Assembly: GCA_003550325.1 (NCBI GenBank)
Contig: QKWP01000512.1
Location: 117,685 to 181,684 of the forward strand
DNA from: Gigaspora rosea
Lineage: Eukaryota > Glomeromycota > Glomeromycetes > Diversisporales > Gigasporaceae
DNA length: 64,000 nucleotides
Direction: 5' to 3'
Under the pieces are notes generated by a model. That model saw only the letters and a program-made list of their open reading frames with translations, was not told where the DNA came from and searched no databases. Shown here one piece after another: positions 35,640 through 47,292 of the stretch (position 1 is the first letter of the stretch; every line of letters starts with the position of its first letter). The position numbers were made by a program, and so were the translations under genes.

Positions 35640-36460
35640 ATGTCATATCCGGATTCAAGAATCAAAGATTTCTTAGTTGAACGTGAAATTCGAAGAATTC
35701 AAATTCAAGCGCAAATATTTAAAAATTTAACAATATTTTCAATTGATCGAAGTAAAACTTTGTCAAAATCTTATGAACTTTTATTAAAAGATTTGAAAAA
35801 GATAAATCGTCATTTCGTGATTTGACAAAAACATTCCTTCAAAATTCAAATTCTATTAGTTCATTTTTAAGTTCAGAACTAACAACTATAAAAATGTTTC
35901 AAGAAAGTAAAAGGATTCGTGTGGCTTATCATGATATAGTTAAAACTTTAGCAAATGTTTCTGATAATTTTGAGGATAGAATACGTGAATTTAAGATTCA
36001 GAAATTTGGTCTTAACTGGGAAGCTTTAAATTTGTAATCAGATGCAAAATATGCACAAACAGAATATGCAGTCATAAGTGGCTGTTTTGGAGTATTTCTT
36101 GGTTTTATAGCTGGTATGGGTGTAGGCTCTTATATGGTTTCATTTGACGGTGGTGTGGTGTTTTTGTCAACTGTTCTTCATGTATGGGTGCTGGCTCTAA
36201 TTAGGTCAATTATTGGAAGAAAAGATTAATAAATCTGCTCGAAATAGAACCGCAAAAGCTGATAAATTTATGAAAAAATCAATTACGTTAATAATATTGT
36301 TGAAGATGTTGAGACATTTAAATCAGGTGTTCAAACATTTGAAAAGTTTTGGACAGGACATGTTGATTTTCTTACCAATGTACAACAAATAATTGAGAAT
36401 TCCTTCAAAGTTAATATTGATTTGAAACCTATTAATACTCAATCCATTTTTAGTGATTAA
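35640..36460 (+). pseudogene. Decayed helical protein gene with a central hydrophobic hairpin
   Basis: Starting from ATG at 35640, the + strand reads a series of charged, heptad-like helices ('IKDFLVEREIRRIQIQAQIF', 'MFQESKRIRVAYHDIVKTLA'). A hydrophobic double stretch follows near 36070-36205 ('GCFGVFLGFIAGMGVGSYMV' and 'VVFLSTVLHVWVLAL' around a short SFDGG turn), then further helices ('EKINKSARNRTAKADKFMKK', 'VEDVETFKSGVQTFEKFW') and an end near 36460. Total length would be about 270 residues. A helix bundle carrying a hydrophobic hairpin fits a membrane-inserting protein, including alpha-helical pore-formers, but an ordinary two-pass membrane protein is equally possible. It is broken in about three places. 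An AATAAT/AATAAA-type signal lies near 36580. No family is assigned. Confidence 0.55.
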
Positions 36461-37058
36461 AATAGGGCCAAGAATTCTTTATAAATTATAGAATTAATGT
36501 AAAGGGTCTTCGAATTTTGCATTAAAATAAACAACGCTAGATCTAAATAAAATTCTTCAGACTTTGTAATTTTGAAAAATGAAATAATAAACCCGAACCA
36601 AAAAAAAATTCCTCATAAGTATTTGAATTGTTTAAATACTATAAGGGTAATAATAGTGCGTATACTTCATAGCATACTTGATAAGCCTTTATTACTAGTA
36701 CTGTAGTAATAAAACGGCGGCGTTTCTTAAGGCAAGAGCCATGTATTAGGTTCTGGATTTTTTTTAAAAAAAATACATGAAAGTTAATGATGTAGCTTAT
36801 TTTATTATCGTTTAGTAACAACCGAAAAATTTGTTAACTTAATCAGCTTAATTGATTAGTCGATTTCAAAATTTACCCAAAAAATTTGTCTTGACTTTTA
36901 GATTTATTATTGGAAATTCTAGAAGTGGCGTAGAACTACGGGCCTGCTCTGTAATTTGTACTCTGGTGTGATATAGTGTGAGGGTTACTCTGCCAAAGTA
37001 TGCACTACACCACCCCGGAACGCTCTGTTAATATTCTAATTTTTTTTTCTATTGCATA
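36461..37058. other. AT-rich 3' flank, no gene
   Basis: This holds candidate polyadenylation words near 36520 and 36583 for the preceding gene. Otherwise it is unremarkable. Confidence 0.35.
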
Positions 37059-37649
37059 TAGGAAGATGGGGGTAGGGTATTGTGGTCAATCCGTATATCT
37101 TGTGATCTAGCAATCAGAATCGGATGAATTTGTACCATTCGATTTGTTTCATTGAGACGAATCAAATGGTATAAAAACCATCCAACTTCGATCACTAAAT
37201 CACAAGATATCATCATTTATACAAAATATAAATTTCGCGCATATCTAAACTTATTATTAAAAATATATACTTTTTAATGATAAATAACTTTTATCTACTG
37301 GTCCGTTTTTGGACTCGATGAGACAATTTTAACGAGCTCATATCATTAAAATCCAATCACAAGATTACAAGACCGATATAGATTTGCCTTATTTCAAAAG
37401 ATTATATTAATAAATCTGCAAATTTTTACACAAACCTTTAATGATCTCAGGACTCCATGATTGCATTTACCAATTTTGTGCTCAATAGAATTACCTATCA
37501 TTTTGGTAGTAAAATTACACAAAACGAACCATTAGATCAGTATTGGCATTGGACATATGTCCATCTAATTTTGGTCCTATTGGACTGGACTGGACATTGG
37601 ACATATACTTGGACATATGTCCATGTCCAATATGTCCAATAAAATTTTT

Positions 37650-40350
37650 TTTATTTTTTTAATTATAAAGGTTTTTGAATCAGTCTAAATAAGATTGATT
37701 TTTTGAATCCAATACAGTCTGCTATCTTTTTTAATATAAGTGGGAGATTTTTTCCAATTGGGAACTGCAATATAAACAATATTTTACAAAAATTTTAATC
37801 TAAAAACATAATTTTTTAATTTAAGGTCATGAAAGATACGACTTAGTTCTAATGTACACACTATATAAATTTAAATTTAATACACCACACGTTTAATGTG
37901 CTACCTAATACGTTGATATGTTATTCAATGCATTTATCATTCTATGAATTCATTCATTAAATTTTAAACCCAACACATTAATGTGTTATCCCAAACATTC
38001 GATTCCTTTGAAATTTTACTCTTTATAACACATATATATAGGTGCTAATACATTAGTGTTGTGAAGATTTACTTTATATGTTAATCATGAGTTTACACTG
38101 ATTTGACTAACTTTTAATGAATTATACAAAAATAGAAATGAAAGTTATTTATACTAAATAAAAAAAATGATCTATATACAAATGTGTGGAGGTAAAACTA
38201 ATAATCTCTAATATCACAATTTTGAATTTGATACTAGCTGCAGCAATATCGTGATTTAGCTAGTGAAAAACTGACCAGCAGGGAATTTGCAGCTATGGAC
38301 ATTAATAAACAAGCCTTAAAGGTGGCGAAAATAAACACCACCCAACAACAAATATTATTGTAGCTAATCTGTCTTATGCTAGCATAAGTGAATATCAAAA
38401 TTTGGCTCCAGTTCCAAGAAGCCGCCAATTAATCTTCTATAAATGCATGCAATTAGGAAAAGTGCAATTATGGACTGTGTGCTTATAGAATGTAATCTAT
38501 ATATACCAGGAACGCAGTCATGCAAATTGACGGAGTGTATGGTTACCTGCTATCTAGAATGGCGAGTTCGCAAAATCTTGCATTTGATTTGGCATTTCAT
38601 TTCACATGTTAATGTGCTGTGCTAGTATGACATACTTCTACTGTTTGTGTATGAGCATACTAGTGTTTTTTGTACTCAACTTTTTCTATTTTTAGTTAGT
38701 ATGTTATTTATCATTATTTATTTTTTTTTGGCATATTTTGTTGCATAGTCGGGCGATTGAATCTCCAAATGGGTGATCAAAGCCCCAAACGGGTGATCAA
38801 ATCTCCAAATTGGTAATCAAATCTCCAGACAGGTGATCAATTACTTGTTTGGAGATTTAATCACCCATTTGGAGATTTAATCACCTATTTGGAGATTTGA
38901 ATCTCCAAATGAGTGATAAAACTCCCATACTAATTAAAATATATAAGGGTTTGGTTTTAACTTATGGAGGAAGAACAAGTAGTTAACGGTTGTAGATAGT
39001 ATTTAGTATTTCTGTAATAATCTAATGTATTGATTCATATTAATAAAGAGGACACTTATATCCGTAAATATGTGTGTTAGTTAAACCATTTAACCTTAAT
39101 CACAATTTGTTCACAATTGAACTAAACTGGCCCAATTTCATCAAGCCCTCCCAACCAATCGTAACACCAGATTTGGTATTTGTGTTATTCTAAGAACGCA
39201 GTAATATGTATCATATAGTGGAACAAAATCAGGTAAAATATTTTCTATCTCAATAACATCAGATTTCACAGACAAAATAATTCTAGCCATTGTCGTTAGA
39301 ATTAGGTTGAAATTTACTGTAAATTCTCGAAATAGCGAGCATGGACGTTTTTTTGAGAATTTATAGTAAAGCTGGTTCAATTTATGAAGAAATTGTTGGC
39401 TAAATATATTGTTAACAAAATGAATTTGTCTGATAATTAACCGTCTGTAGAATAATCTCGTCTGTAAATTAATTGTTTATGAACTAAGTGTCTATAAAGT
39501 GATTGTTAATGATTTAATATGAAATGTATAACAAAGCGAAAAGTGCAAAGATAGAATGAAAATAAATCCGAATATCTCATTGGTAATAAAGTCGACCAGA
39601 ATTATGACAAGTATTATAAATGTTGGGCAATGTTATTGTGATCATCAATCACTGTAACAAAGATGATTTTATTAGTAGAATTTAAGTGTTTACTTTATTA
39701 CAATAAAAAAAGTAAAATTAGATAGAAAGAGCAAAAGTTAGTCTTTTGACTATAACGAATAAAGAGAAGAGAAGCATATAGTAAAGACACTTTACGGCTG
39801 AAAGTTTTTTTAGTGTGTGTCTTGTTCCAAGTGAGACGTCTATAAATTGATAACTAGTTGAGCAAGATAACAGTTACATCATGTTCCTGTTTTAGCATGA
39901 CTGCATCGCACAACTACCTGAATAATATTACAGTATTAGGCAAATCAAATTATGTGCACTTATATAAAAAAATAGTACAGATGAAGTGCACTTATAGAAA
40001 AAAATATATGTAAATTGAGCTTATAGAAAAATATGTATGCGAATTGCACTCATAGAAAGAAAGTGCATATGAAGTGCATTTATAGAAAGTGCATGCAAAG
40101 CATATTTATAAAGAATGCATTTATAGAAGATTGACTGTATTTCATCTTTCAAAAATGATTATATGCTACTGTGCATTGATTTAGAGACCGCAGAAACTAT
40201 TTTTGTAGGTTTCGATTTTCAAAACAATGCCTATGAGCATTATTTTGCATCTAAATAGTATAAAATCTGATATTTTAAAACTATATATGATATGTTTGAA
40301 ATTTTTTTAAAAAATCCAAATAAAGTGTATAAAAAAAGTTGAATATACAT
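37650..40350. other. Left interior of the hAT-bounded unit, only weak coding traces
   Basis: A + strand trace 'YRDLASEKLTSREFAAMDIN' then 'KQALKVAKINTTQQQ' lies near 38240-38355, followed in other frames by 'ISEYQNLAPVPRSRQLIFYK' near 38388-38445. On the minus strand 'LTTMARIILSVKSDVIEIEN' is open near 39230-39300. None is recognised. The word 'TACCAGGAACGCAGTCATGC' with 'GAGTGTATGGTTA' (38506-38546) has diverged relatives near 47649 and 49330. Repeated 'gcacttatagaaa' words at 39950-40130 end in 'AGATTGACTGTA', resembling a decayed TA-flanked MITE. Confidence 0.35.
38749..38930. repeat. Palindromic array of a ~20-bp unit
   Basis: The unit AATCTCCAAATGGGTGATCA is repeated about four times in + orientation (38758-38840), then about three times inverted (TTTGGAGATTTAATCACCCA, 38855-38905), and once more in + orientation near 38910. 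The turn lies at 'caattacttg'. The arms can fold into a long hairpin with internal register shifts. Confidence 0.85.
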
Positions 40351-40360
40351 ACTCTATATA

Positions 40361-42492
40361 CAGTCGCACCCCCTAAGTGCATGCTCTCGGGACCGGACAT
40401 AATTATGCACTTAGAGAGGGTATGCATTTATAGAATTACCCTCTCTAAATGCATGCCTTAGAAATCGGATATAAACATGCATTTAGAGAATATGAATTTA
40501 TAAAATTAATAATTCATATACTGTACCTGTTATCATCTAACTTGATTTTCGATGATTCATTTAAATTTGCAGGTGATTCTTTATAATTGTTTATCGCGCC
40601 CAAATTTACATCATGATGCTTAATGCCTATAAATCATATAACTCAATTTTTTTATTTTTTTTATTTTTTTTTTTTTAATTACAGTATTAATTTAAAACTT
40701 CTATGCTGCTTCAAATTTATTCATTATGCATTGCACTGTACACGTTGATTTAATGTCCATGCATTCATGGGTCAGATGTTAATGATTGATTTAAGCCTTC
40801 CGGATAGTTCAAATACAATTGAATTGGTCTTCAGAAGTATGCTGCGAAATTGATTTGCCTTTTTATAAAGGGCTGCTGTCGTGCTGCCCTGCCACTCTTC
40901 ATTTTATATCTGGCCATACGTGCCCTGCTAAATTTGGTTAATAATCTTACTTTCCTTAATTCCCAACTATCATTAAAACCTGAATCCTCTAATAAAACGT
41001 TCATCCCACCTAATTAGTGATACGTTCGAAGCTAATTTGTAACACACAAACACTGCACTCCCAATTTTTGGGCATGACACTAACGAAACTAGGTTTGGGA
41101 GGTTTCAGAAGCTGCGACCGGCTGAAACTGAAAGTTTCGGCCGAAACACTGATCACATCTAAAATATATAAATTGTGCAGTACTTTACACAACTTCCGAC
41201 TCAACACTCTTTCCTTGCGTCAAAATGTCAAATATATTTGAAACGCAAAATCGATAGTTCACCAGATATTACTCAAATAACCAACGATATTACTCAATTG
41301 AATTTAGAAGATAGAATTTACAGGATCTTTTACAAAATTTTCGAAATGAAATTGTCAAAGAAATGTGTAATCTTTATAACGAAGAAACATTGAAATACAA
41401 AAATTCTGAATCAATTCTTGAAACGTTAGAACAATTCCTAATAGAGAAGAAGCAAAATCCATTTAATATTATCGATTTTTGTTTAGATTAACAAACCAAT
41501 TCAACGATTCAACTCGTTCTTGCAAGTTGCTATCGCTTTGGTAAATGGGTTGAAAAGGATGAACACAAAGCATTCAATTATTACCAAAAATTAGCAGAGA
41601 TGAATAATTCTCATGGAATATTGTTCCTCGGTGTTTGTTACACAAATGGAATTAGAGTTGAAAAGAATAAATGTAAGGCGTTTATTTATTATCAAAAATA
41701 CGCAGAGATGGGAAACGCTCATGGAACATATAATGTTGGATGTTGTTATGAATATAGAAGTGGAGTTGAAAAAGGATGAGCGCAAGGCATTTATTTATTA
41801 TCAAAAATCTGAAGAGATGGGAAACGCTAGTGGAACATATAAAGTTGATATTATGAAGGTATTGGAGTTGAAAAGGATGTACATAAGGCATTAAATTAAT
41901 TTATTATCAAATATTAGCAGAAATGAGAGATGCTAGTGGAACATATAATGTTGGAGGTTGCTATCGAGATGGGATTGAAGTTGAAAAGGATGAGGATAAG
42001 GTATTTGTTTATTTTCAAAAATCTGCAGAGATGGGGACGCTGAAGGAACAGGTCAAACTGGCCTTTGCTATTTTTGTAGTGTGCATTTAATACGTATAAT
42101 ACTGTACATACGTATCAGATATGCGCATATTAAAATTTCAAAAATTTTACTCTGGGAAGGTGACGCTAGCGATCAAGTTCAATTTAGAAATTGGAATTGA
42201 AATTGATTTTTCTTATATTAAATTAGTTAAAACCGGTTTAATATAAGAAAAAATTAATCGTGGGTAATAATTGTGGAAATTTCAAGCAGCCATAATATGT
42301 GTTATGATTAGTCAGTTTTTAAGATTAGTCACGTGCATGCATTTACGGGGAATACATATTATGTTTGGTACCCAGAATTTTGTGCATATGCAGAATATCG
42401 AAGGTGACTAAGTCCCGAGCTCGGGACCGAGCTATGGTTTGCATATAGGGAGGGTTTGCACTTAGGTGGCGTGCACTTAGGGGGTGCGACTG
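40361..42492. mobile_element. 2.1-kb TA-flanked pogo/Tigger-like element enclosing a Sel1 gene fragment
   Basis: The left end CAGTCGCACCCCCTAAGTGC at 40361 and its exact inverted copy ending at 42492 are flanked by TA (40359-40360 and 42493-42494). Subterminal zones share CTCGGGACCG and TGCACTTAGAGAGGG-type words in inverted orientation (left 40380-40500, right 42390-42490). Between them lie about 0.75 kb of A+T-poorer noncoding sequence and Sel1-repeat coding remnants. No pogo transposase is seen. Either the element captured host DNA or two ends of separate copies happen to frame it. Confidence 0.7.
41250..42060 (+). pseudogene. Sel1-repeat protein remnant
   Basis: A helical lead-in is readable near 41340-41490 ('EIVKEMCNLYNEETLKYKNS' and 'ETLEQFLIEKKQNPFNIIDF'). 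Sel1-type units follow: 'LVLASCYRFGKWVEKDEHKA', 'FNYYQKLAEMNNSHGILFLG', 'VCYTNGIRVEKNKCKAFIYY', 'QKYAEMGNAHGTYNVGCCYE'. Two or three further units lie in shifted frames to about 42040. Sel1-like repeats are alpha-alpha solenoid units that mediate protein-protein contacts. In Glomeromycotina they often follow a kinase domain, and no kinase part is present here. At least four stops or frame changes break the reading frame. It lies wholly inside the pogo-like element. Confidence 0.8.
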
Positions 42493-43813
42493 TATATTGT
42501 ATAGATGATAAAATATTGACTCAGCTAAAATAAAATAGGACTTTAGACTTTTAACAATGCTTTCATAGACACATTCTACCAATACAAATGATAAAGCTCA
42601 AAGTTACATTTTCTCTTAGTATTGTAAATAGTTTAGATTATAATAAATAAAAAAAGCTACAAATTTTGAATTGATATTTTTCTATGTGTTATTTTACACG
42701 TATTTTTTAAAAAACTCTTAGTCCTATATTTTATTTTAAAAATATTATATCCATTACTGAAGAACTAAATATTGGTCGCAAAAAATTGTGCTTCTATATT
42801 ATCTAGAAAAAATTACTTAATGGCCACTTGGCTCTCTGATCTTTTACTATATATTCTTGATTAACCAATGTTTCATTAAAATAATTAGTTAATTCAGAAT
42901 CTGATAAAGCATCTTCATCAGTATCATCATCAGAAAATGATGTCCATAATGAAATATTATCATCATCTTTATCCCTTTCAATTTCGATATAGTCATCTTC
43001 ATTGTCAGTATCTTGAACTATTGAAGTATGCTTTTTATTGTTATGACTTAATAAAAAGGTTGTTGAGGTTACGTCATAAAGCTTTTTAAGTTCTTCCAAT
43101 TCCTGAATGCGGTGATTTCGATTAATAATTCCACGTAATTGACTAATTGCTAATACTTTATGAAACTATAAAAAATAATTAATAATGTGAATAAAAAGCA
43201 AGTAAAAAGAAAATTATTTACCGGCAATCTATTACGTCGATTAGAATAAATAAAGCCTATTAAAAACCAAAGTCGATCAATTGAGCCTGCATTTATACAT
43301 ATTTCATGAATTCATAATGCTACCTAACCTAGTTCTTTTGCACAAGAAGTACAATAGTCCCAATATCCAATTACATCACTATCAAATTGTCTTGAAGTAG
43401 TGATATTAAATGGAGATTTTTATTGCCAAAAAAGCTCAAGTTCTCATAAAATTGAGTTTGGCTCTTGTTGAAACCATTCAATATAATAATATTGAATATA
43501 TTCACCTATATCAACCCAGGTTAAAGATTCTAATTCTGGATTAAATTTTTTCATTTGATACATTGGATGAAGAACAAAAGATAATATTAATAATGGTTGT
43601 TCCTAAGAATTCCATTGCTTTTCTAAACGGCTCAAAAGTTGCTGACTAAGATGAATATCATGATATTCTTTAACCATTTTAGCCAAAACCCAAAAGAGTG
43701 TAATACTTCAAAAAGTCTTGCTTTGTTTCGCTGCAATAAGTTAAGACAAGCATAATATGGCAACAATAAAGATTTTAGATTTTTTATTTGTTGCTACCAA
43801 TTATCATCATTTA

Positions 43814-44457
43814 TCCCTTAGATTGTAGTAGAACACAGGCAAATTTGCCTGCGTTTTTGCACTTTTTTAGCTCTGATTTACTTTTTTAAAATACTAAAAT
43901 AATTAAATAAAACTTTGTACAATTATATTTGAAAATAAGGATTACTTTTTTGCAAAATTAGTTTTTATATTATAAGAAAATAAATTATAGTTACATATAA
44001 GCTGAAAATAGATAATTTTAAGAAAAAATTTTTTTAAAAAATTTTATTACAATTTTTCTGCGATCTTATTTAGTTTTAGTTTTAGAACTATAGTTCTTAA
44101 GACAATATTGTAGTTTATATAAAGGATGACAACTTTCATTATTGCAACTTTAATGATTTACTTGTAAAAATTAAGACTTGTATTAGAAGTAAAGATTTTT
44201 TTTATAGACGGGAATATATAAAATTTGAAAAAATCTAAAGAAAAATTTTAATAGTAAAAATGCTAATACAAGAACTTTAAACATTTATTATATTAAAGTT
44301 TTCTAATAATTTTAAAAAAATTTTATAACAAAGTTACTAAAACAAAACTTAAAGAATATTTTTTACTTAGAAAAGATATGGCTAAAATCAATATTTAAAA
44401 TTTTATTAAAAATTTTAAAATACGCAGGCAAATTTGCCTGTGTTACAATTTAAGGGA
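43814..44457. mobile_element. 644-bp TA-flanked MITE in the hAT transposase gene
   Basis: The ends are TCCCTTAGATTGTA and, inverted, TCCCTTAAATTGTA, followed on both sides by ACACAGGCAAATTTGCCTGC, which is itself palindromic. TA flanks both ends (43812-43813 and 44458-44459). Coding sequence of the transposase continues on both sides ('LLLPYKICDI' before and 'LLLPYYACLN' after in gene direction). Confidence 0.85.
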
Positions 44458-44604
44458 TAATATCGCATATTTTGTATGGTAATAGCAATTTAGAAGTGCT
44501 TTGAAAATCAGAAAATTCATCATCACTTGAATCATCACGAGGCTCATATTTTGCAACTAATATCTAAAATTTAGATTAAAAGTTAGTGCCATCTTATTTT
44601 GCTG

Positions 44605-44800
44605 ATAGTTATTTCTTTTACAAGTAATTTATCTAATATTGTATAGGTAATAATTTAGTAATAATATATAGGGGTGAGTCAGTAAAAAAGGGACAAATTT
44701 ATCTAATAAATTTGTCCCTTTTCTACTGACTCACCCCCACATATTAATAATTAATTCACTCTATACAATATTAGATAATAGTTATAAGAGAAATAACTAT
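44605..44800. repeat. 196-bp near-perfect palindrome
   Basis: The arms run from ATAGTTATTTCTTTTAC through ATCTAATATTGTATA to a G+C-rich core GGGGTGAGTCAGTA and AAGGGACAAATTTAT, then return in inverted order. The loop is only a few bases ('ctaa'). It may be a foldback MITE inserted in or beside an intron of the hAT gene. Arm identity is very high, so it is recent or maintained. Confidence 0.85.
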
Positions 44801-46249
44801 TGAGAAAATAAGCAATTATATTATTAATTAGTATTTACTTTAAGAACTTCTTTTGTCTTAAGAAGACTTCCTAAACAATAATAACATGAATTCCATCAGG
44901 TTACACCTGGTTTGATAAGAGTTATATATTTATAGTATAAATTATTCTGTTGTTCCCACAATTTTCCAATAAAATATGCATGATTAACATTTCCAAATAT
45001 GAAGTAACAGTAGTTGCATCATCAATAACATTTTTAAAAGTTGGTGATTCCTTGAAAATTTCACTAATACATAAATTGATCTGGTGAACAAAACATGGCA
45101 AAACAATCTTGTTTGTATGTTTACTTGCAACTTTTTTCAACAATAAAAAAATAAATCAAATTAATTTTTATTAAATATTATTTAAATAAAATGTTTAAAT
45201 TTATAATCCTAATTAATAAATTCTAATTTGGCTATTAATGCTATTAGATTCTAACTTATATAAAGTTTTTTTTTGAATCTGTTAATTTATTTTAAAAGAA
45301 GTTAGCTTATTATAATTAAAAATAGAGAATTAAAAAATATAATTATCTTGCTGCAGCATAAGCTGCTGCACTATCTGTTACTAAAGCTATAGCTTTGATG
45401 TTTTTAAACTCTAACTCATTAAACAACTCTTCAACTTGTAAAATAATATCATTAGTACATGATCTTTTAGCACTAACATCTCGAGCTTTCCATATTAAAG
45501 GTTCACTAGATGAAGTTATTAGAACACTTCCTAATAAGTTTTGCTTGACTATATTAGTTCAGCCATCTAGTGTTACAGTAACACCTACTATATTATTTTG
45601 AGCACTTTTTTCAATTTTGGACATAAATTCAGTAACTGCTTCATTCAGAATTTTTCCACTTAATTGCTTGCGGGATGGAAGAGTAATTTTAGGATTAAGA
45701 TATTTAAAAGGAGCTAATGAGTCTGGATTTTCAACCTATCTAAAGCTCCATCTATTTACTACTGTCATTTTGAGAATCAGATAATCAAACTGCGATTGCT
45801 CAGTTTTAGAAGCTTACGTATAGTATGAAGATCTAATGGTCCTTTGTATGCTCCTAAATCATCTTGACTTTGTTCACTAGATTCATTATCTTTAGCTATT
45901 AAATATTATTTAAAAAATTTAGTATTATAAAAATTTTGAAGATAAAAAATTAATATAACTTATATTTATATTTGCGCTTTTTTGATTGCTCATTATCTGT
46001 GTTATTTAATATTTTTTCAGCTTCATCTTCTCTCTTCTGAATTTTAAAATATATACAGTTCTTTAAATGTGACTTAACAAGCTGCTTTGTATTAACAAAT
46101 TTATGTAAATACACTTAGTCACCGCCTTTGGCTTCTTTACATGATTTACAAATAGCAAATCGGTTATATTCATTAGATTTTCCTTTAAAACTTCTATATA
46201 TTGAGTTAAATGATGTCGAGTAGGTTTGTTTTTTCCCATTGTAATGATG

Positions 46250-46983
46250 TTAACTTTGAAAAATATTGCTTGATTTAAAACTTTAGCATTATATATATAT
46301 AATTTGATTTTGAATTTGTAAGCATTTCTGCATAAATAATTACAGTATATAAAAGATATTGAACTTATATTAGACTAAAATATATAAAGCTTATTTTTTG
46401 TTTCATTTATGCTAGTTTGTTGACGAATAATTAATGAAACAATATGCAGCTTGTTAGAATTAAATATTAATAAATAGCAAATTAAAACCTGAAACTAAAT
46501 TTATAAATTTACTATAATCAGTTACTTGGTTTAACTTGGCAAATTTAATATTTGGAATCTATTTAAATTATTTAAGCAGATTGAAAATAATATTATTTGC
46601 TAATATAAACTATCATGTTATTAAAAAAACAATATTTTATTCGATATTTTCTATATTAAAATGTTTAAAGAATAGATATTTAGTTTTTTGATATTTTGTA
46701 TAATAATAAAGTTTCAAAGTGCCACATATCTGAAAATAAAAGCTCCTTTATTTTTAGCACTGGTTTGAATTATTCTAATATTAGTTAATTAAGAAATCTT
46801 TTCATATCAAACATACAACAATATTTTTAGAGCCAATTATATTAACTTGAGCCAAAATAATTGTAAAAATATCACAGACTAACAACTACTTGTTACATTA
46901 ATGTATTATTCAAGTTTAGAAAAATATAATCCTAACTCAGTTAAGTCTATAAGTTTATAATATAATACACAGATTGAAATACA
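46250..46983. other. AT-rich 5' flank of the hAT transposase gene, no gene
   Basis: No further coding or repeat structure is recognised. A promoter for the transposase would be expected here, but no distinctive element stands out from the A+T background. Confidence 0.3.
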
Positions 46984-47292
46984 GCAAATCAGGTTCAAAT
47001 TGGCATCATAAGATCCTGATATAAACCAGATATTTGGCGCAAAATTAGATAACTATAAGATACAATTCGGATTCATATCGGCATTCAAGATATCAGTAAA
47101 CAAATAACTTAACCAAAATTTTATCTAATAGTTCTATAGATTTGGATTTACCTATTGAGTTATAGTTTGCAATATGTCTTGAATGCTAATATAAAACTGA
47201 ATTGTAACCTATAGATATCTTATTTGTGCCAAATATCTGTTTCATATCAGTACAAATCATTATCTTGTTATGCCGATTTGAACCTGATTTGC
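46984..47292. mobile_element. ~309-bp MITE with long inverted repeats
   Basis: GCAAATCAGGTTCAAATTGG at 46984 is matched by its inverted copy (rc GCAAATCAGGTTCAAATCGG) ending at 47292. Pairing continues inward: 'CCAGATATTTGGCGCAAA' against 'ACAGATATTTGGCACAAA', and 'CTATAAGATA' words. No target duplication is recognised. Confidence 0.7.

Larger units (their letters stand above)
42803..46240 (-). pseudogene. hAT-family transposase gene, decayed, with one preserved intron
   Basis: On the minus strand the gene starts near 46240. A BED-type zinc-finger region is readable near 46190-46050 ('NRFAICKSCKEAKGGD', 'QLVKSHLKNC'). Next come 'DDLGAYKGPLDLHTIRKLL' (about 45860) and 'NPKITLPSRKQLSGKILNEA' (about 45690). 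The catalytic region is 'GVTVTLDG(stop)TNIVKQNLLG' near 45590 and 'ALVTDSAAAYAAA' near 45390, then 'IVLPCFVHQINLCISEIF' near 45090. The C-terminal dimerisation domain is 'VIGYWDYCTSCAKELG' and 'INAGSIDRLWFLIGFIYSNR' (about 43380-43240). A 57-bp GT-AG intron (43221-43165) precedes 'FHKVLAISQLRGIINRNHRI'. An acidic tail runs to 42803. The W of the 'DGW' motif is a stop, and other frames are broken. Two small elements interrupt it. It is the natural candidate for the transposase of the surrounding CAGTRTTGG unit. Confidence 0.88.

Noticed and set aside
38749-38930. A CRISPR-like array
   Set aside because: Units are contiguous without unique spacers, switch orientation midway, and lie in a eukaryotic transposon-rich context.
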